A stretch of DNA of 64,000 nucleotides, taken from the NCBI RefSeq assembly GCF_005938645.2, contig NZ_CP042171.1, positions 930,001-994,000 on the forward strand, written 5' to 3'. Position 1 is the stretch's first letter, and every line of letters starts with the position of its first letter. Positions 55,974 to 64,000 of this stretch are shown here, piece by piece. Source of the DNA: Pedobacter sp. KBS0701 (GTDB taxonomy: Bacteria > Bacteroidota > Bacteroidia > Sphingobacteriales > Sphingobacteriaceae). Both the position numbers and the translations under genes were made by a program. The notes below the pieces were generated by a model that saw only the letters and a list, made by a program, of their open reading frames with translations, was not told where the DNA came from and made no database searches.

Positions 55974-56615
55974 ATGTTACAGTATAAAACGATTGCACTT
56001 ATTGCTACCACAGTTGTAGCTTCATCTTTCACAGCTTTAAACGGACCTAAGCCTAAACTAAAGGTAGCTACCGAAGTCATATCAACGAAACTGGTAAACT
56101 ATAAAGTAAGCCCTGAACAAAGCAAACTCACCTGGCTAGCTAAAAAGGTAACTGGAGAACATTCAGGCACCATCAATGTAACTTCCGGATCGCTGGCTTT
56201 AGATAATAAAGTACTAAAAGGCGGTAGTTTCGAACTCGATACCAAAACCATTACAGTTACCGATCTTACCGATAAAGAAACCAATGCAAAGCTATTGGGA
56301 CACTTAAAAAGCGACGATTTTTTTGCGGTAGAAAAATTTGGTAAAGCCACTTTCAACATCACATCGGTGCAAAGTACGGGTGCAGGAACTTATGATGTTA
56401 AAGGAAAGCTCACTATTAAAGGCATTACGAATGAAATCAGTTTTCCGGCAACAGTTAAACAAGATGGTAATAAAGTAATTGCCAATGCAAAAATTACGGT
56501 CGATAGAACCAGGTATGATATCAAATTCAGGTCTAAGAGTTTTTTCGAAAGCCTGGGCGATAAAGCTATTTACGATGATTTTGAGCTGAATGTACAGCTT
56601 GTAGCGAATAATTAA
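55974..56615 (+). CDS. YceI-family exported protein
   Basis: 213 residues with a signal peptide (about 1-20) but no lipobox. The YceI barrel runs from about residue 42: SKLTWLAKKVTGEHSGTINV, GGSFELDTKTITVTDL, LGHLKSDDFFAVEKFGKATF, VKGKLTIKGITNEISFP, VDRTRYDIKFRSKSFFE. It should be a soluble periplasmic binder of a lipid-like or quinone-like molecule. It is 32 bases after the TlpA paralogue, so probably in the same transcript. Confidence 0.9.
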   Translation: MLQYKTIALIATTVVASSFTALNGPKPKLKVATEVISTKLVNYKVSPEQSKLTWLAKKVTGEHSGTINVTSGSLALDNKVLKGGSFELDTKTITVTDLTDKETNAKLLGHLKSDDFFAVEKFGKATFNITSVQSTGAGTYDVKGKLTIKGITNEISFPATVKQDGNKVIANAKITVDRTRYDIKFRSKSFFESLGDKAIYDDFELNVQLVANN

Positions 56616-56684
56616 AATCTCTCTTGTTAAGGTTAGCGGAGAAAGGGAGGAAGTTTATTCTCCCTTCCGCTGGCTAAATCTGGT

Positions 56685-56795
56685 TGTCATTCTGAGTGCA
56701 ACGAAGAATCTTTTATCGAACATGTATTGATTTCTGTGTTTCGTTAGGTTCCGTGTTTCATCGGCTAGGGATTCTTCACTGCGTTCAGAATGACA
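56685..56795. repeat. Palindromic intergenic element plus adjoining half element
   Basis: The ends tgtcattctgag and ttcagaatgaca are inverted copies, with aagaatctttt and agggattcttc inside. To the right, 56814-56851 is a reversed half copy of the element at 15646 (tccactccgcgatgctccgg). Together they fill most of the gap before the peroxidase gene. Confidence 0.75.
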
Positions 56796-56890
56796 GTCAA
56801 TATTATTTGAAATAGATCTCCACTCCGCGATGCTCCGGTCAAGATGACGACACTCTTTAGCATGACGATTCGATATTACCCAATAAACCA

Positions 56891-57847
56891 ATGAAAAGAA
56901 GCAAACTCATAATTCCCCTAAGTCTTATCACATTAGTGATAGTGATGGCCGGATTTGGTGCAGACGATCCCACTGTAATTAACAGCAAGGAACGTTTAGG
57001 TGAAAAACTGTTTTTTGATCCGATCCTTTCTAAAGACAAAAGCATTAGTTGCGCCTCCTGCCATAAACCGGAGTTTGCTTTTGCAGATACTAGCGCAGTA
57101 AGTTTAGGCGTAGGGGGAACGAAAGGAACGCGTAATTCGCCATCAGTAACCAATCTTTCTGGCAGGCCAAGCCTCTTTTGGGATGGCAGAGCTACTTCAT
57201 TGGAAGATCAGGCCTTGCAGCCCATCATCAATCCGGTAGAAATGAACCTGCCCATTGCCGATGCCATTGATCGCTTGCAAAAAGACAAGGATTATGCAGC
57301 CTTATTCCAGAAGATTTTTAATTCGCCGCCTACACAAAAGAATTTGCTACTGGCTATTGCTTCTTTCGAAAGAACATTAGAAACCGCAAACAGCCCTTAC
57401 GATCGGTATATTAATGGTGATGATAAAGCCATATCCGAAAATGCAAAGCGAGGCAGGATGTTGTTTATCGGAAAGGCCAACTGTAACAATTGCCATTCTG
57501 GCGAAGATTTTACCGCCGATCGTTTTAAAGGAATTGGCTTATTTAACGAATTAGAGCTAAAAGATCAGGGTAGATTTGAGGTAACGCACAACCCTGAGCA
57601 TAGAGGTCATTTTAAAATTCCTGGTTTAAGAAATGTTGGCCTAACGGCCCCATACATGCACAACGGGATGTTTAAAACGTTAAAAGAAGTGATCCAATAT
57701 TACAATAACCCCGATGCGGTAATTAAAAACGGCAAAAACAGAGACCTTTCCCTAAGTAAACCATTGGGATTGAGCGAAACCGAAATAAACGATATTGAAG
57801 CCTTTTTACTGTCGCTAACCGATGATAGATTTCACAAACAAAAATGA
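56891..57847 (+). CDS. Di-heme cytochrome c peroxidase (CCP/MauG family)
   Basis: 318 residues. The N-terminal hydrophobic segment (about 5-22) is a signal peptide or anchor. Two heme-c sites are present: CASCH (54-58) and CNNCH (198-202). Other CCP landmarks are ERLGEKLFFDPILSKD, GTRNSPSVTNLSGRPSLFWDGRA, LLAIASFERTLETANSPYDRY, FKIPGLRNVGLTAPYMHNGMF and LKEVIQYYNN. It should reduce hydrogen peroxide in the periplasm using electrons from a cytochrome or quinol. It lies upstream of the TonB-dependent receptor (72 bases to a far start, 110 to the likely one). Confidence 0.93.
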   Translation: MKRSKLIIPLSLITLVIVMAGFGADDPTVINSKERLGEKLFFDPILSKDKSISCASCHKPEFAFADTSAVSLGVGGTKGTRNSPSVTNLSGRPSLFWDGRATSLEDQALQPIINPVEMNLPIADAIDRLQKDKDYAALFQKIFNSPPTQKNLLLAIASFERTLETANSPYDRYINGDDKAISENAKRGRMLFIGKANCNNCHSGEDFTADRFKGIGLFNELELKDQGRFEVTHNPEHRGHFKIPGLRNVGLTAPYMHNGMFKTLKEVIQYYNNPDAVIKNGKNRDLSLSKPLGLSETEINDIEAFLLSLTDDRFHKQK

Positions 57848-57957
57848 TTAAATAGGCATAGCCCAATCAAAAACCTTTAAAACTTAATTTTTAACACATT
57901 TTTTCCACTAAGAATAAGGTGGGTGGCCATTGGCATGTCTATTCCAAAATAAATAAA

Positions 57958-60723
57958 ATGAAGATAAAACTACTTTTAATATTGCTGTTAACTACAGTTT
58001 ATTCAAAATTATCTGCCCAGCAAAAAATTATCACGGGGGTGGTTGTTTCTGCAGAAGACAAATCGCCATTGCCCGGTGTGTCAGTAAAGATTAAGGGATT
58101 GGATGGTTCTACCGTTACCGATAAAGACGGTGCATTTAAGATTTCTACCAAGAACGGGCGATTTATCGAGGTTTCTTATATCGGTTATAAAACCGCTACC
58201 ATCGAAATTGGATCATTTCCGAAATTGAACGTTTCGCTCGAACTGGCTGACAATACCTTGAGTGAACTGCAGATTGTTGGCTCACGGAATGCCAACCGGA
58301 CAAAACTGAATTCACCTGTTCCTGTTGATGTGATTGATTTAAAAACACTTCAACAAAACTCTCCACAGGCCAGTGTAACGCAATTGCTTCAGTATGTATC
58401 GCCATCTTTCCACTCATCTGTTTCCGGTGGTGGCGATGCGGCATCAGCTACCTCTACTGTACAGCTGAAAGGTTTGGGGGTAGATCAGGTGTTGGTTTTG
58501 GTAAATGGTAAGAGAAGACATAAAAGTTCGAACATCAGTTGGGGTGGTTTGGGAAATGGTGCTACCGGATACGATCTGAATGCCATTCCGGTAGGTGCAA
58601 TAGACCATATTGAGATTTTAAGAGATGGTGCGGCGGCACAATATGGATCAGATGCCATTGCAGGTGTAATTAATGTAGTATTAAAAAGCAATCCGGGTGA
58701 AATTACCGCAAGTACGATTGAAAGTATCCGCCGGAGGGGTGACGGATTAACCACCAGAACAAATGCCAATGTTGGTCTTAAGTTGGGCGCAAAAGGCTTT
58801 CTTAATATTACCGGTGAATATGCTACACAGGCGGTATCGCTTCCATCTGGAAATTATTCTGATGGAATATACATTGGCCCGGCTTACGGTGGGGGAGCGA
58901 ATACTAGAGGTTTCGATCAGATTTATACCAAAGAAATTGATGATGCTATTATTGCCAGCCGGGGCATTGATCGCCACTTTTTTGATCAGCGCGGCTCAAC
59001 AAATAAGTCAAAAGATGGTTTGTTATCATTTAATGCAGCCATTCCGTTGAAAGATGGTTTTGAAGTGTACTCATTTGGCGGTATCAGTCACCGCAATTCT
59101 CAGTTTACGGCTGTTTACCGCCTACCAGGATGGACAGAACGGAATAATACTTTTGTGTACCCGGATGGATTTTTGCCAGCAATGGACAATATCATTACCG
59201 ACCAATCTTTTGCCGTAGGCGTAAAAGGAAAGGTAAGCGGATGGAATTTTGATGTTTCGAATGTGTATGGTAGAAATGCTTTTGACAATATTATCAGCAA
59301 CACACTTAATGCCAGTTTAGGTCAAAAAACACCGCGGACTTTTAATGCAGGCAGTTATAACGCTTCACAGAATAGCGGAAGTTTAGACTTCTCCAGAAAA
59401 TTCGATAAAGTGCTTAACGGATTAAACGTTGCTTTTGGCGGTCAGTACCGTGTAGAAACCTATCAGATTATTGCCGGAGAAGAGGGTTCTTATTCAAAAG
59501 CAGATTTAAGCCCCATTTACTCTATTGGCTATACTACAGGCGGAATCCCGTATTTTGTTGCTGCCGGAAGTACACCTTTAAACGGACTTTCTCCAGGTTC
59601 CCAGATCCATGCAGGTTTCAGGCCTTCCAACGAAGTGAATGTAAAACGTTCTATTTCGGCAGCTTATGCAGATCTCGAATTGAATGTAACCGATAAATGG
59701 CTCTTATCGGGTGCGGTAAGGGTAGAAAATTATTCTGATTTTGGTAGCGTAACTACTTATAAGGCAGCAACCCGATATGGTTTTGCAAAATGGTTAGCGG
59801 TTCGCGGTGGTTTCAATACAGGTTTCAGAGCTCCAGATCTTGCACAGTTTTATTATACCGAAACGTCTACAACCTTTCAAAATGGCGTGGCAATCGATCA
59901 GGTTACGGCGAACAATGTAAATCCAGCTACCAAAGCTTTGGGGATTCCATCACTTCAGCCTGAAAAATCGAAAGGCTACTCTGCTGGGATCACTTCTCAA
60001 CCTATCCAGAATGTTGAAATCACCATTGATGCCTATCAGGTGGATATCAAAGATCGGGTAGGTAATACCGGACGCTTTTCTGCAACAGATACTAACCTCC
60101 CGGCTGATGTAAGGGCATTATTTGTGCAAACCGGTACCGTACAGGCCAAGTTCTTTTATAATTCTTTCAGCACAAGAACCAGGGGAATCGAATTTACTGG
60201 AAGTTACCGCTTTTTGCTTCCGAATGGAGGTAATGTAGCTTTTCTGGCTGGTGCAAACCTGCAAAAAACAACTTTGACTAAAGTGAATACACCTAAAGGA
60301 CTAGAAGCTTATCGCTATATCATTTTTGATGAAAGCGAAGAGGTTCGGGTAACGCGGAGCATTCCAAAAACCAAAATAACCCTTCAGGGAACCTACAATA
60401 TCAACAAGTTTAATTTTTTATTGCGCAGTGTATATTTTGGTTCAGTATCGGCAGTAAGCCAGTTGAATGCAAACTTTCCTAAACCAGATTATTATTATCA
60501 GACCTATAGTCCGATCTGGATTACCGATATCTCAGCAGGATACAGGATTACCCCTGTTTTGCAGGCAACGGTTGGTGTAAATAATCTGTTCAATGTGCTT
60601 GGCGATTATTCTATTCCTGCACCCGGAAGCAACATTACCAGAACCAATTCACCAAGTGCTGCACAATCAGGTACGAGCACAGGTTTACAACCATTTATCA
60701 GGCTTTCGGCCACTTTTAAATAA
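57958..60723 (+). CDS. TonB-dependent outer-membrane receptor (not SusC type)
   Basis: 921 residues from the Met at 57958 (MKIKLLLILLLTTVYSKLSA is a good signal peptide); an in-frame Met 39 bases earlier would put polar residues before it. After a carboxypeptidase-regulatory-like domain (about 22-105) come the plug (SVTQLLQYVSPSFHS, VLVLVNGKRRH, YGSDAIAGVINVVLK) and a barrel ending FIRLSATFK. The plug motif and shorter barrel place it with classical TonB receptors; there is no SusD partner. The substrate is unknown. The DUF4397 lipoprotein gene follows after one base. Confidence 0.93.
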   Translation: MKIKLLLILLLTTVYSKLSAQQKIITGVVVSAEDKSPLPGVSVKIKGLDGSTVTDKDGAFKISTKNGRFIEVSYIGYKTATIEIGSFPKLNVSLELADNTLSELQIVGSRNANRTKLNSPVPVDVIDLKTLQQNSPQASVTQLLQYVSPSFHSSVSGGGDAASATSTVQLKGLGVDQVLVLVNGKRRHKSSNISWGGLGNGATGYDLNAIPVGAIDHIEILRDGAAAQYGSDAIAGVINVVLKSNPGEITASTIESIRRRGDGLTTRTNANVGLKLGAKGFLNITGEYATQAVSLPSGNYSDGIYIGPAYGGGANTRGFDQIYTKEIDDAIIASRGIDRHFFDQRGSTNKSKDGLLSFNAAIPLKDGFEVYSFGGISHRNSQFTAVYRLPGWTERNNTFVYPDGFLPAMDNIITDQSFAVGVKGKVSGWNFDVSNVYGRNAFDNIISNTLNASLGQKTPRTFNAGSYNASQNSGSLDFSRKFDKVLNGLNVAFGGQYRVETYQIIAGEEGSYSKADLSPIYSIGYTTGGIPYFVAAGSTPLNGLSPGSQIHAGFRPSNEVNVKRSISAAYADLELNVTDKWLLSGAVRVENYSDFGSVTTYKAATRYGFAKWLAVRGGFNTGFRAPDLAQFYYTETSTTFQNGVAIDQVTANNVNPATKALGIPSLQPEKSKGYSAGITSQPIQNVEITIDAYQVDIKDRVGNTGRFSATDTNLPADVRALFVQTGTVQAKFFYNSFSTRTRGIEFTGSYRFLLPNGGNVAFLAGANLQKTTLTKVNTPKGLEAYRYIIFDESEEVRVTRSIPKTKITLQGTYNINKFNFLLRSVYFGSVSAVSQLNANFPKPDYYYQTYSPIWITDISAGYRITPVLQATVGVNNLFNVLGDYSIPAPGSNITRTNSPSAAQSGTSTGLQPFIRLSATFK

Positions 60724-60724
60724 A

Positions 60725-61597
60725 ATGAAACAGATGAGAATTTATAAATTTCAAATATTATTTTTTGCACTGATCACTACTTTGTTTACTTCCTGCAAAA
60801 AAACGGATTACCTCGATATAAATGCAGGTGATCGACCCGCTTTAAGTGCTAAGGTGAAGTTTATCAATGCGCGGCAATCAACCGTAGCGGTTAATTTCTG
60901 GGATTTTACCCGAAAAGTTACCGCAACCGCACTTCAACGGAATACGGCTTCTGGTTATCTCGATACCCAGTTCGGAAAGGTACAATTCAACCTCACCGAA
61001 GGAACGGAAGCTTCGTACAAGGCCTCCTATATTTTCGGCGGCAGTGCAAATTTTGTGCAGGAAACCAATTCCGCCTCGTTTGCTGGTCCGAATGGACCTA
61101 TTGCAGATTTTGCCCACAGTTTGTTCTCGGTGAAGAAAAGATTAACCAGTACCTTAAATCCTGGAAATATTGATAGTTTGATCCTCGTTTATGATGATCT
61201 TACGCTTCCTGCAACAGGTAAAGCCAAAGTCAGGTTTGCCAATTTTTCACCGGATGTACCAAAAGTTGATCTTACTTATGCCTCAGGTACGGAAATATTT
61301 ACTGGTGTGGCTTATGGCAATTTTGGTAACCAAACCATCATTCCTTATACCTCTGGAAAAGCGCCTGCTGTTATTGAAGGTTTAACGTGGAAAACCCTCG
61401 GACCCTTTAAGGAAGTAGAAGCGGGTACAAACCTAAGTCTAGTTATTAAAGATAATACAACTAAGGCAGTTATTCCTTTAACAAACACTGCTTTAAATGC
61501 CGCTACTTTCGAAGCCGGGAAAATTTATACGGTTTATATTAACGGTACAGTAGAGGGAGCGCCTGGTATTACAGCTACAATAATTACGCACAATTAA
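60725..61597 (+). CDS. DUF4397-type lipoprotein
   Basis: 290 residues from the Met at 60725, directly after the receptor stop; the frame is open further up but that part overlaps the receptor gene. Met4 is an alternative. Lipobox FTSC (Cys24). Residues about 40-130 and 155-285 are beta-rich; KAKVRFANFSPDVPKVDLTYASG and FEAGKIYTVYINGTVEG match the DUF4397 pattern. The close coupling to the receptor suggests a surface accessory of that receptor, possibly a ligand-binding partner in the role SusD plays elsewhere. That is inference. Confidence 0.85.
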   Translation: MKQMRIYKFQILFFALITTLFTSCKKTDYLDINAGDRPALSAKVKFINARQSTVAVNFWDFTRKVTATALQRNTASGYLDTQFGKVQFNLTEGTEASYKASYIFGGSANFVQETNSASFAGPNGPIADFAHSLFSVKKRLTSTLNPGNIDSLILVYDDLTLPATGKAKVRFANFSPDVPKVDLTYASGTEIFTGVAYGNFGNQTIIPYTSGKAPAVIEGLTWKTLGPFKEVEAGTNLSLVIKDNTTKAVIPLTNTALNAATFEAGKIYTVYINGTVEGAPGITATIITHN

Positions 61598-61743
61598 CAT
61601 CATATTAAAAAAAACGATCGGTGAGACACCGACTGATAGAAAAAGGTGGATAAAGAAACTCCTGGTTCTTAACAGGTTTATATTTGGTTAGAAAAAGTGG
61701 CATGTCTGGATAGAATGCCCCTTTGTTATTCTTTATTTAGCGT

Positions 61744-61809
61744 CGTCACCCTGAATTCATTTCAGGGTCTATTTTGCATAAAAGATGCTGAAATAAATTC
61801 AGCATGACG
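61744..61809. repeat. Short palindromic intergenic element
   Basis: cgtcaccctgaattcatttc and its inverted form gaaataaattcagcatgacg make a near-perfect stem of about 22 bp with three or four mismatches. It lies between convergent genes and could stop transcription from both sides. Confidence 0.7.
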
Positions 61810-61843
61810 ATCGCGTTGAGAAAAGTTGTAAAAATTAATCAAG

Positions 61844-63484
61844 TTAACCCAATTTCCTTCCCGTATTAATCACATTAACTCCGTTAAAACGGGTAGTAGC
61901 ACTTCCGTGTGAAACGGCACTTGCTTGCCCTGGCTGACCTTTTCCATCCGAAAATGTCCCGCCCAACCTGTAGTCGCTTTTATCGCAGCGTTGCACACAG
62001 GAGTTCCAGAATTCTTGTGTATTGGCTTGATAGGCAGCATCTTTAAACATGCCTACAATTTTGCCATCCTTAATTTCATAGGCCAACTGTGCGCTGAACT
62101 GGAAATTATAACGCTGTTGATCGATAGAATAAGAGTTACGTCCAAACATATAGATCCCTTTCTCTACATTTTTAACCATATCGGCAGCACTCAGGGCTGC
62201 ATTTCCAGGGGCTAATGAAACGTTTGGCATCCTTTGGAACTGAATACTGTCCCAGCTATCTGCATAGCAACAACCCTGTGATTCTTTTAAGCCTAAGATA
62301 TGTGCCTGATCGCGGATGGTCTGATAATTCACCAAAATCCCATCTTTAATAATATCCCATTGGCCACATTTTACGCCTTCATCATCATAACCTACGGCAC
62401 CTAAAGAACCTGTTTCCAGTTTATCTGCAATAATGTTTACTTCTTTACTCCCGAAATTGAATTTTTTGCTTTCCCATTTATCCAGCGTTAAGAAACTGGT
62501 TCCTGCATAATTGGCTTCATAACCCAAAACACGGTCGAGTTCTGTAGGATGACCAACCGATTCATGTATGGTTAAAAACAGGTGTGAAGGATCTAAAACC
62601 AGGTCGTATTTACCAGGGGCAGCAGGTTTGGCTTTTAGTTTTTCATCAACATGTACCGCGGCTTCACTGACATCTTCCAGAATATCGTAGCGCTTTTTGT
62701 ACATCGTAACCGGACCACCTTTAATTTTTTCTTCGTCTTTTGGTTTCAGGTATTCAAAGCCCATCCCCATTGGTGCACTTAAGGCATTTCTGGTTTCGAA
62801 CTTACCACTGCCCGCATCCGTTTTAGTTAGGGTAAAGGTTGGCCATATCCTGTGGATATCCTGATCGATATAAGAACCATCGGTTGATGCAAAATATTTC
62901 TGCTCATTGATCATAAACAAATTGGAACTGATGTATTTTGCACCGCCCTTCATGGCCTCACTATTTACCTTTAAAAGCAGGTCAACTTTGTCGGCAATGG
63001 GTACCTCAAAGGTATTAATTTCGATCGGTGTTTTCCAGCTTACCTCTCCAAAACCCTTTTGCGGAGCCAGCTGAACAGGTTCTTCCATCAATTTGGCATT
63101 TCCTTTAGCAATGGCTACGGCAGCCTCTGCGGCTTTGGCAATACTGGCATCATCCATATTATTGGTGGCAGCAAAGCCCCAGCTCCCGTTGGCAATTACG
63201 CGTACACCCAAACCGTAAGATTCGGAATTGGAGATGTTTTCTACCCGTGTTTCCCTGGTTGCTACAACCTGGTTCAGGTACCGGCCTATACGCACATCGG
63301 CATAAGTTGCACCTTTGCTTTTTGCGGCGTTAAGGGCAATATCGGCCATTTTTTTCTTTAGAGCAAGATCAACAGGGGTTAAAGATTCTTCAACAGAGAT
63401 AATTTTGCCAAAGGCAGGCATATTGGGCACCATGCTGGCACCGAGGCCAACACCTGTCATGTATAGGAAATCTCTTCTTCTCAA
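61844..63484 (-). CDS. TldD/PmbA-family metallopeptidase, Tat-exported
   Basis: 546 residues. The N-terminus MRRRDFLYMTGVGLGASMVP carries a twin-arginine motif, so the protein is probably exported folded. The TldD-type zinc motif HESVGH is at 307-312, within SHLFLTIHESVGHPTELDRV. The family pattern continues with YDDEGVKCGQWDIIKDG and the C-terminal LGGTFSDGKGQPGQASAVSHG. TldD normally pairs with PmbA (TldE) to degrade unfolded peptides or mature modified ones. The gene just upstream on the same strand is a second member, giving the expected pair. Confidence 0.9.
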   Translation of the reverse strand: MRRRDFLYMTGVGLGASMVPNMPAFGKIISVEESLTPVDLALKKKMADIALNAAKSKGATYADVRIGRYLNQVVATRETRVENISNSESYGLGVRVIANGSWGFAATNNMDDASIAKAAEAAVAIAKGNAKLMEEPVQLAPQKGFGEVSWKTPIEINTFEVPIADKVDLLLKVNSEAMKGGAKYISSNLFMINEQKYFASTDGSYIDQDIHRIWPTFTLTKTDAGSGKFETRNALSAPMGMGFEYLKPKDEEKIKGGPVTMYKKRYDILEDVSEAAVHVDEKLKAKPAAPGKYDLVLDPSHLFLTIHESVGHPTELDRVLGYEANYAGTSFLTLDKWESKKFNFGSKEVNIIADKLETGSLGAVGYDDEGVKCGQWDIIKDGILVNYQTIRDQAHILGLKESQGCCYADSWDSIQFQRMPNVSLAPGNAALSAADMVKNVEKGIYMFGRNSYSIDQQRYNFQFSAQLAYEIKDGKIVGMFKDAAYQANTQEFWNSCVQRCDKSDYRLGGTFSDGKGQPGQASAVSHGSATTRFNGVNVINTGRKLG

Positions 63485-63551
63485 TTTTAAATGTTTTTAT
63501 AAGTTGTTTTCAGCCCTTCGACTTCGCTCAAGGTGACATTCCTAAAAAGGT

Positions 63552-63620
63552 CGTCATTCTCGCGCAGGCGGGAATCTTAAAGCGCTTGCATTACGATTCC
63601 CAATCAAGTTGGGAATGACG
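63552..63620. repeat. Short palindromic intergenic element
   Basis: cgtcattctcgcgcaggcgg and its imperfect mirror ending ttgggaatgacg form a palindrome between the two TldD/PmbA-type genes. A further fragment, cccttcgacttcgctcaagg, lies at 63514-63533. Confidence 0.65.
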
Positions 63621-63656
63621 AACCGCCTGAAATTGTATCTTAAAATGACAAATATG

Positions 63657-64000
63657 TTAAATCGCATCCGATAGTGAAGTAAACGTAAAATCGCGGATTT
63701 TCATTGGCGGGATCAATCCGCTGCCTGTTCTTACGGGTTTACCCAATGCTTCTACATTGTTCAACATAATTACCGGACTCTCATTAAATCTGAAATTCTT
63801 GATCGGGAATTTAATTTCGCCGTTTTCAATGTAGAAAGTGCCGTCACGTGTTAATCCGGTCAGTAATAAGGTTTGTGGATCTACCGAACGGATGTACCAG
63901 AAACGGGTAACCAATATGCCTTTTTCGGTACTTTTGATCAGATCTTCCAACGATTGTGTTCCGCCTTCGATGATCATGCTGCGGCTAAAAGGAAGCGGTT
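63657..64000 (-). CDS. TldD/PmbA-family protein, C-terminal part only
   Basis: The frame is open to the right edge of the window, so only the last about 114 residues are visible. TRFWYIRSVDPQTLLLTGLT and RDGTFYIENGEIKFPIKNFRF are typical of the C-terminal domain of PmbA/TldD-type proteins. It is the upstream partner of the TldD-like gene at 61844; the 172-base gap holds a palindromic element. No zinc motif is within the visible part, so I cannot say whether this is the metal-binding or the non-catalytic (PmbA/TldE) partner. Confidence 0.8.
   Translation of the reverse strand, partial: PLPFSRSMIIEGGTQSLEDLIKSTEKGILVTRFWYIRSVDPQTLLLTGLTRDGTFYIENGEIKFPIKNFRFNESPVIMLNNVEALGKPVRTGSGLIPPMKIRDFTFTSLSDAI

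Noticed and set aside
57919..57957. Earlier start for the TonB receptor
   Set aside because: It would place polar residues before a good signal peptide that begins at 57958.
60593..60724. Upstream extension of the DUF4397 gene into the end of the TonB receptor
   Set aside because: The signal peptide and lipobox start at the Met at 60725; the extension only reflects a second open frame inside the receptor gene.

Overview
The window looks like chromosomal DNA of a Bacteroidota member, most probably a Sphingobacteriaceae species close to Pedobacter. The reasons are: two SusC/SusD pairs, a one-protein hybrid two-component system, a FecR/ECF-sigma pair tied to an STN-domain SusC, lipoproteins with Bacteroidota-style lipoboxes, DUF3667/DUF4833/DUF4960-type proteins, AT-rich intergenic DNA, and TAnnTTTG-type -7 boxes. 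No phage, CRISPR array or intact insertion sequence is visible.

Layout. 1-0.63 kb: 3' end of a beta-helix protein. 1-12.4 kb (minus): ECF sigma, FecR anti-sigma, then SusC with STN domain, SusD, a TlpA-type thioredoxin and an M16 zinc peptidase; a decayed PepSY membrane gene lies just beyond. 13.5-17.4 kb: a TPR sensor kinase and a DHA2-type efflux pump. 17.8-34.5 kb: a complete fructan utilisation locus (three GH32-clan proteins, DUF4960 glycan-binding lipoprotein, SusD, SusC, fructokinase and sugar permease on the minus strand; a hybrid sensor/regulator with a periplasmic sugar-binding domain divergent on the plus strand). Its gene content parallels the Bacteroides thetaiotaomicron levan locus. 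34.7-36.7 kb: a PAS/GAF sensor kinase. 36.7-42.9 kb: an L-fucose locus (AraC regulator divergent from alpha-fucosidase, FucP permease, mutarotase, aldo/keto reductase and zinc dehydrogenase).

43.0-51.4 kb holds small regulatory and envelope genes: a membrane-anchored OmpR-type one-component regulator divergent from a propeller lipoprotein and a YceI lipoprotein, a twice-frameshifted beta-lactamase-like gene, a relic of an SMP-30-type gene, a TetR regulator with a palindromic operator facing two small membrane-protein genes, a membrane protein with two L7/L12-like segments, and a DUF4833 protein. 51.4-53.2 kb is a gene-poor stretch with a tRNA-Cys, a 271-bp tandem duplication and a structured region. 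53.2-61.6 kb: two tandem TlpA-like paralogues, YceI, a di-heme peroxidase, a TonB-dependent receptor and a DUF4397 lipoprotein, all on the plus strand. 61.8-64 kb: two TldD/PmbA-type genes, the second cut by the window edge.

At scale, the most conspicuous non-genic feature is a family of palindromic intergenic elements, most with GTCAT near one end and ATGAC near the other, present at ten or more places. The candidates for something less described are the membrane-anchored OmpR-type regulator with a 21-bp-phased direct repeat upstream, the GH32 variants with altered active-site motifs, and the TlpA paralogues with a duplicated beta-rich N-terminus.
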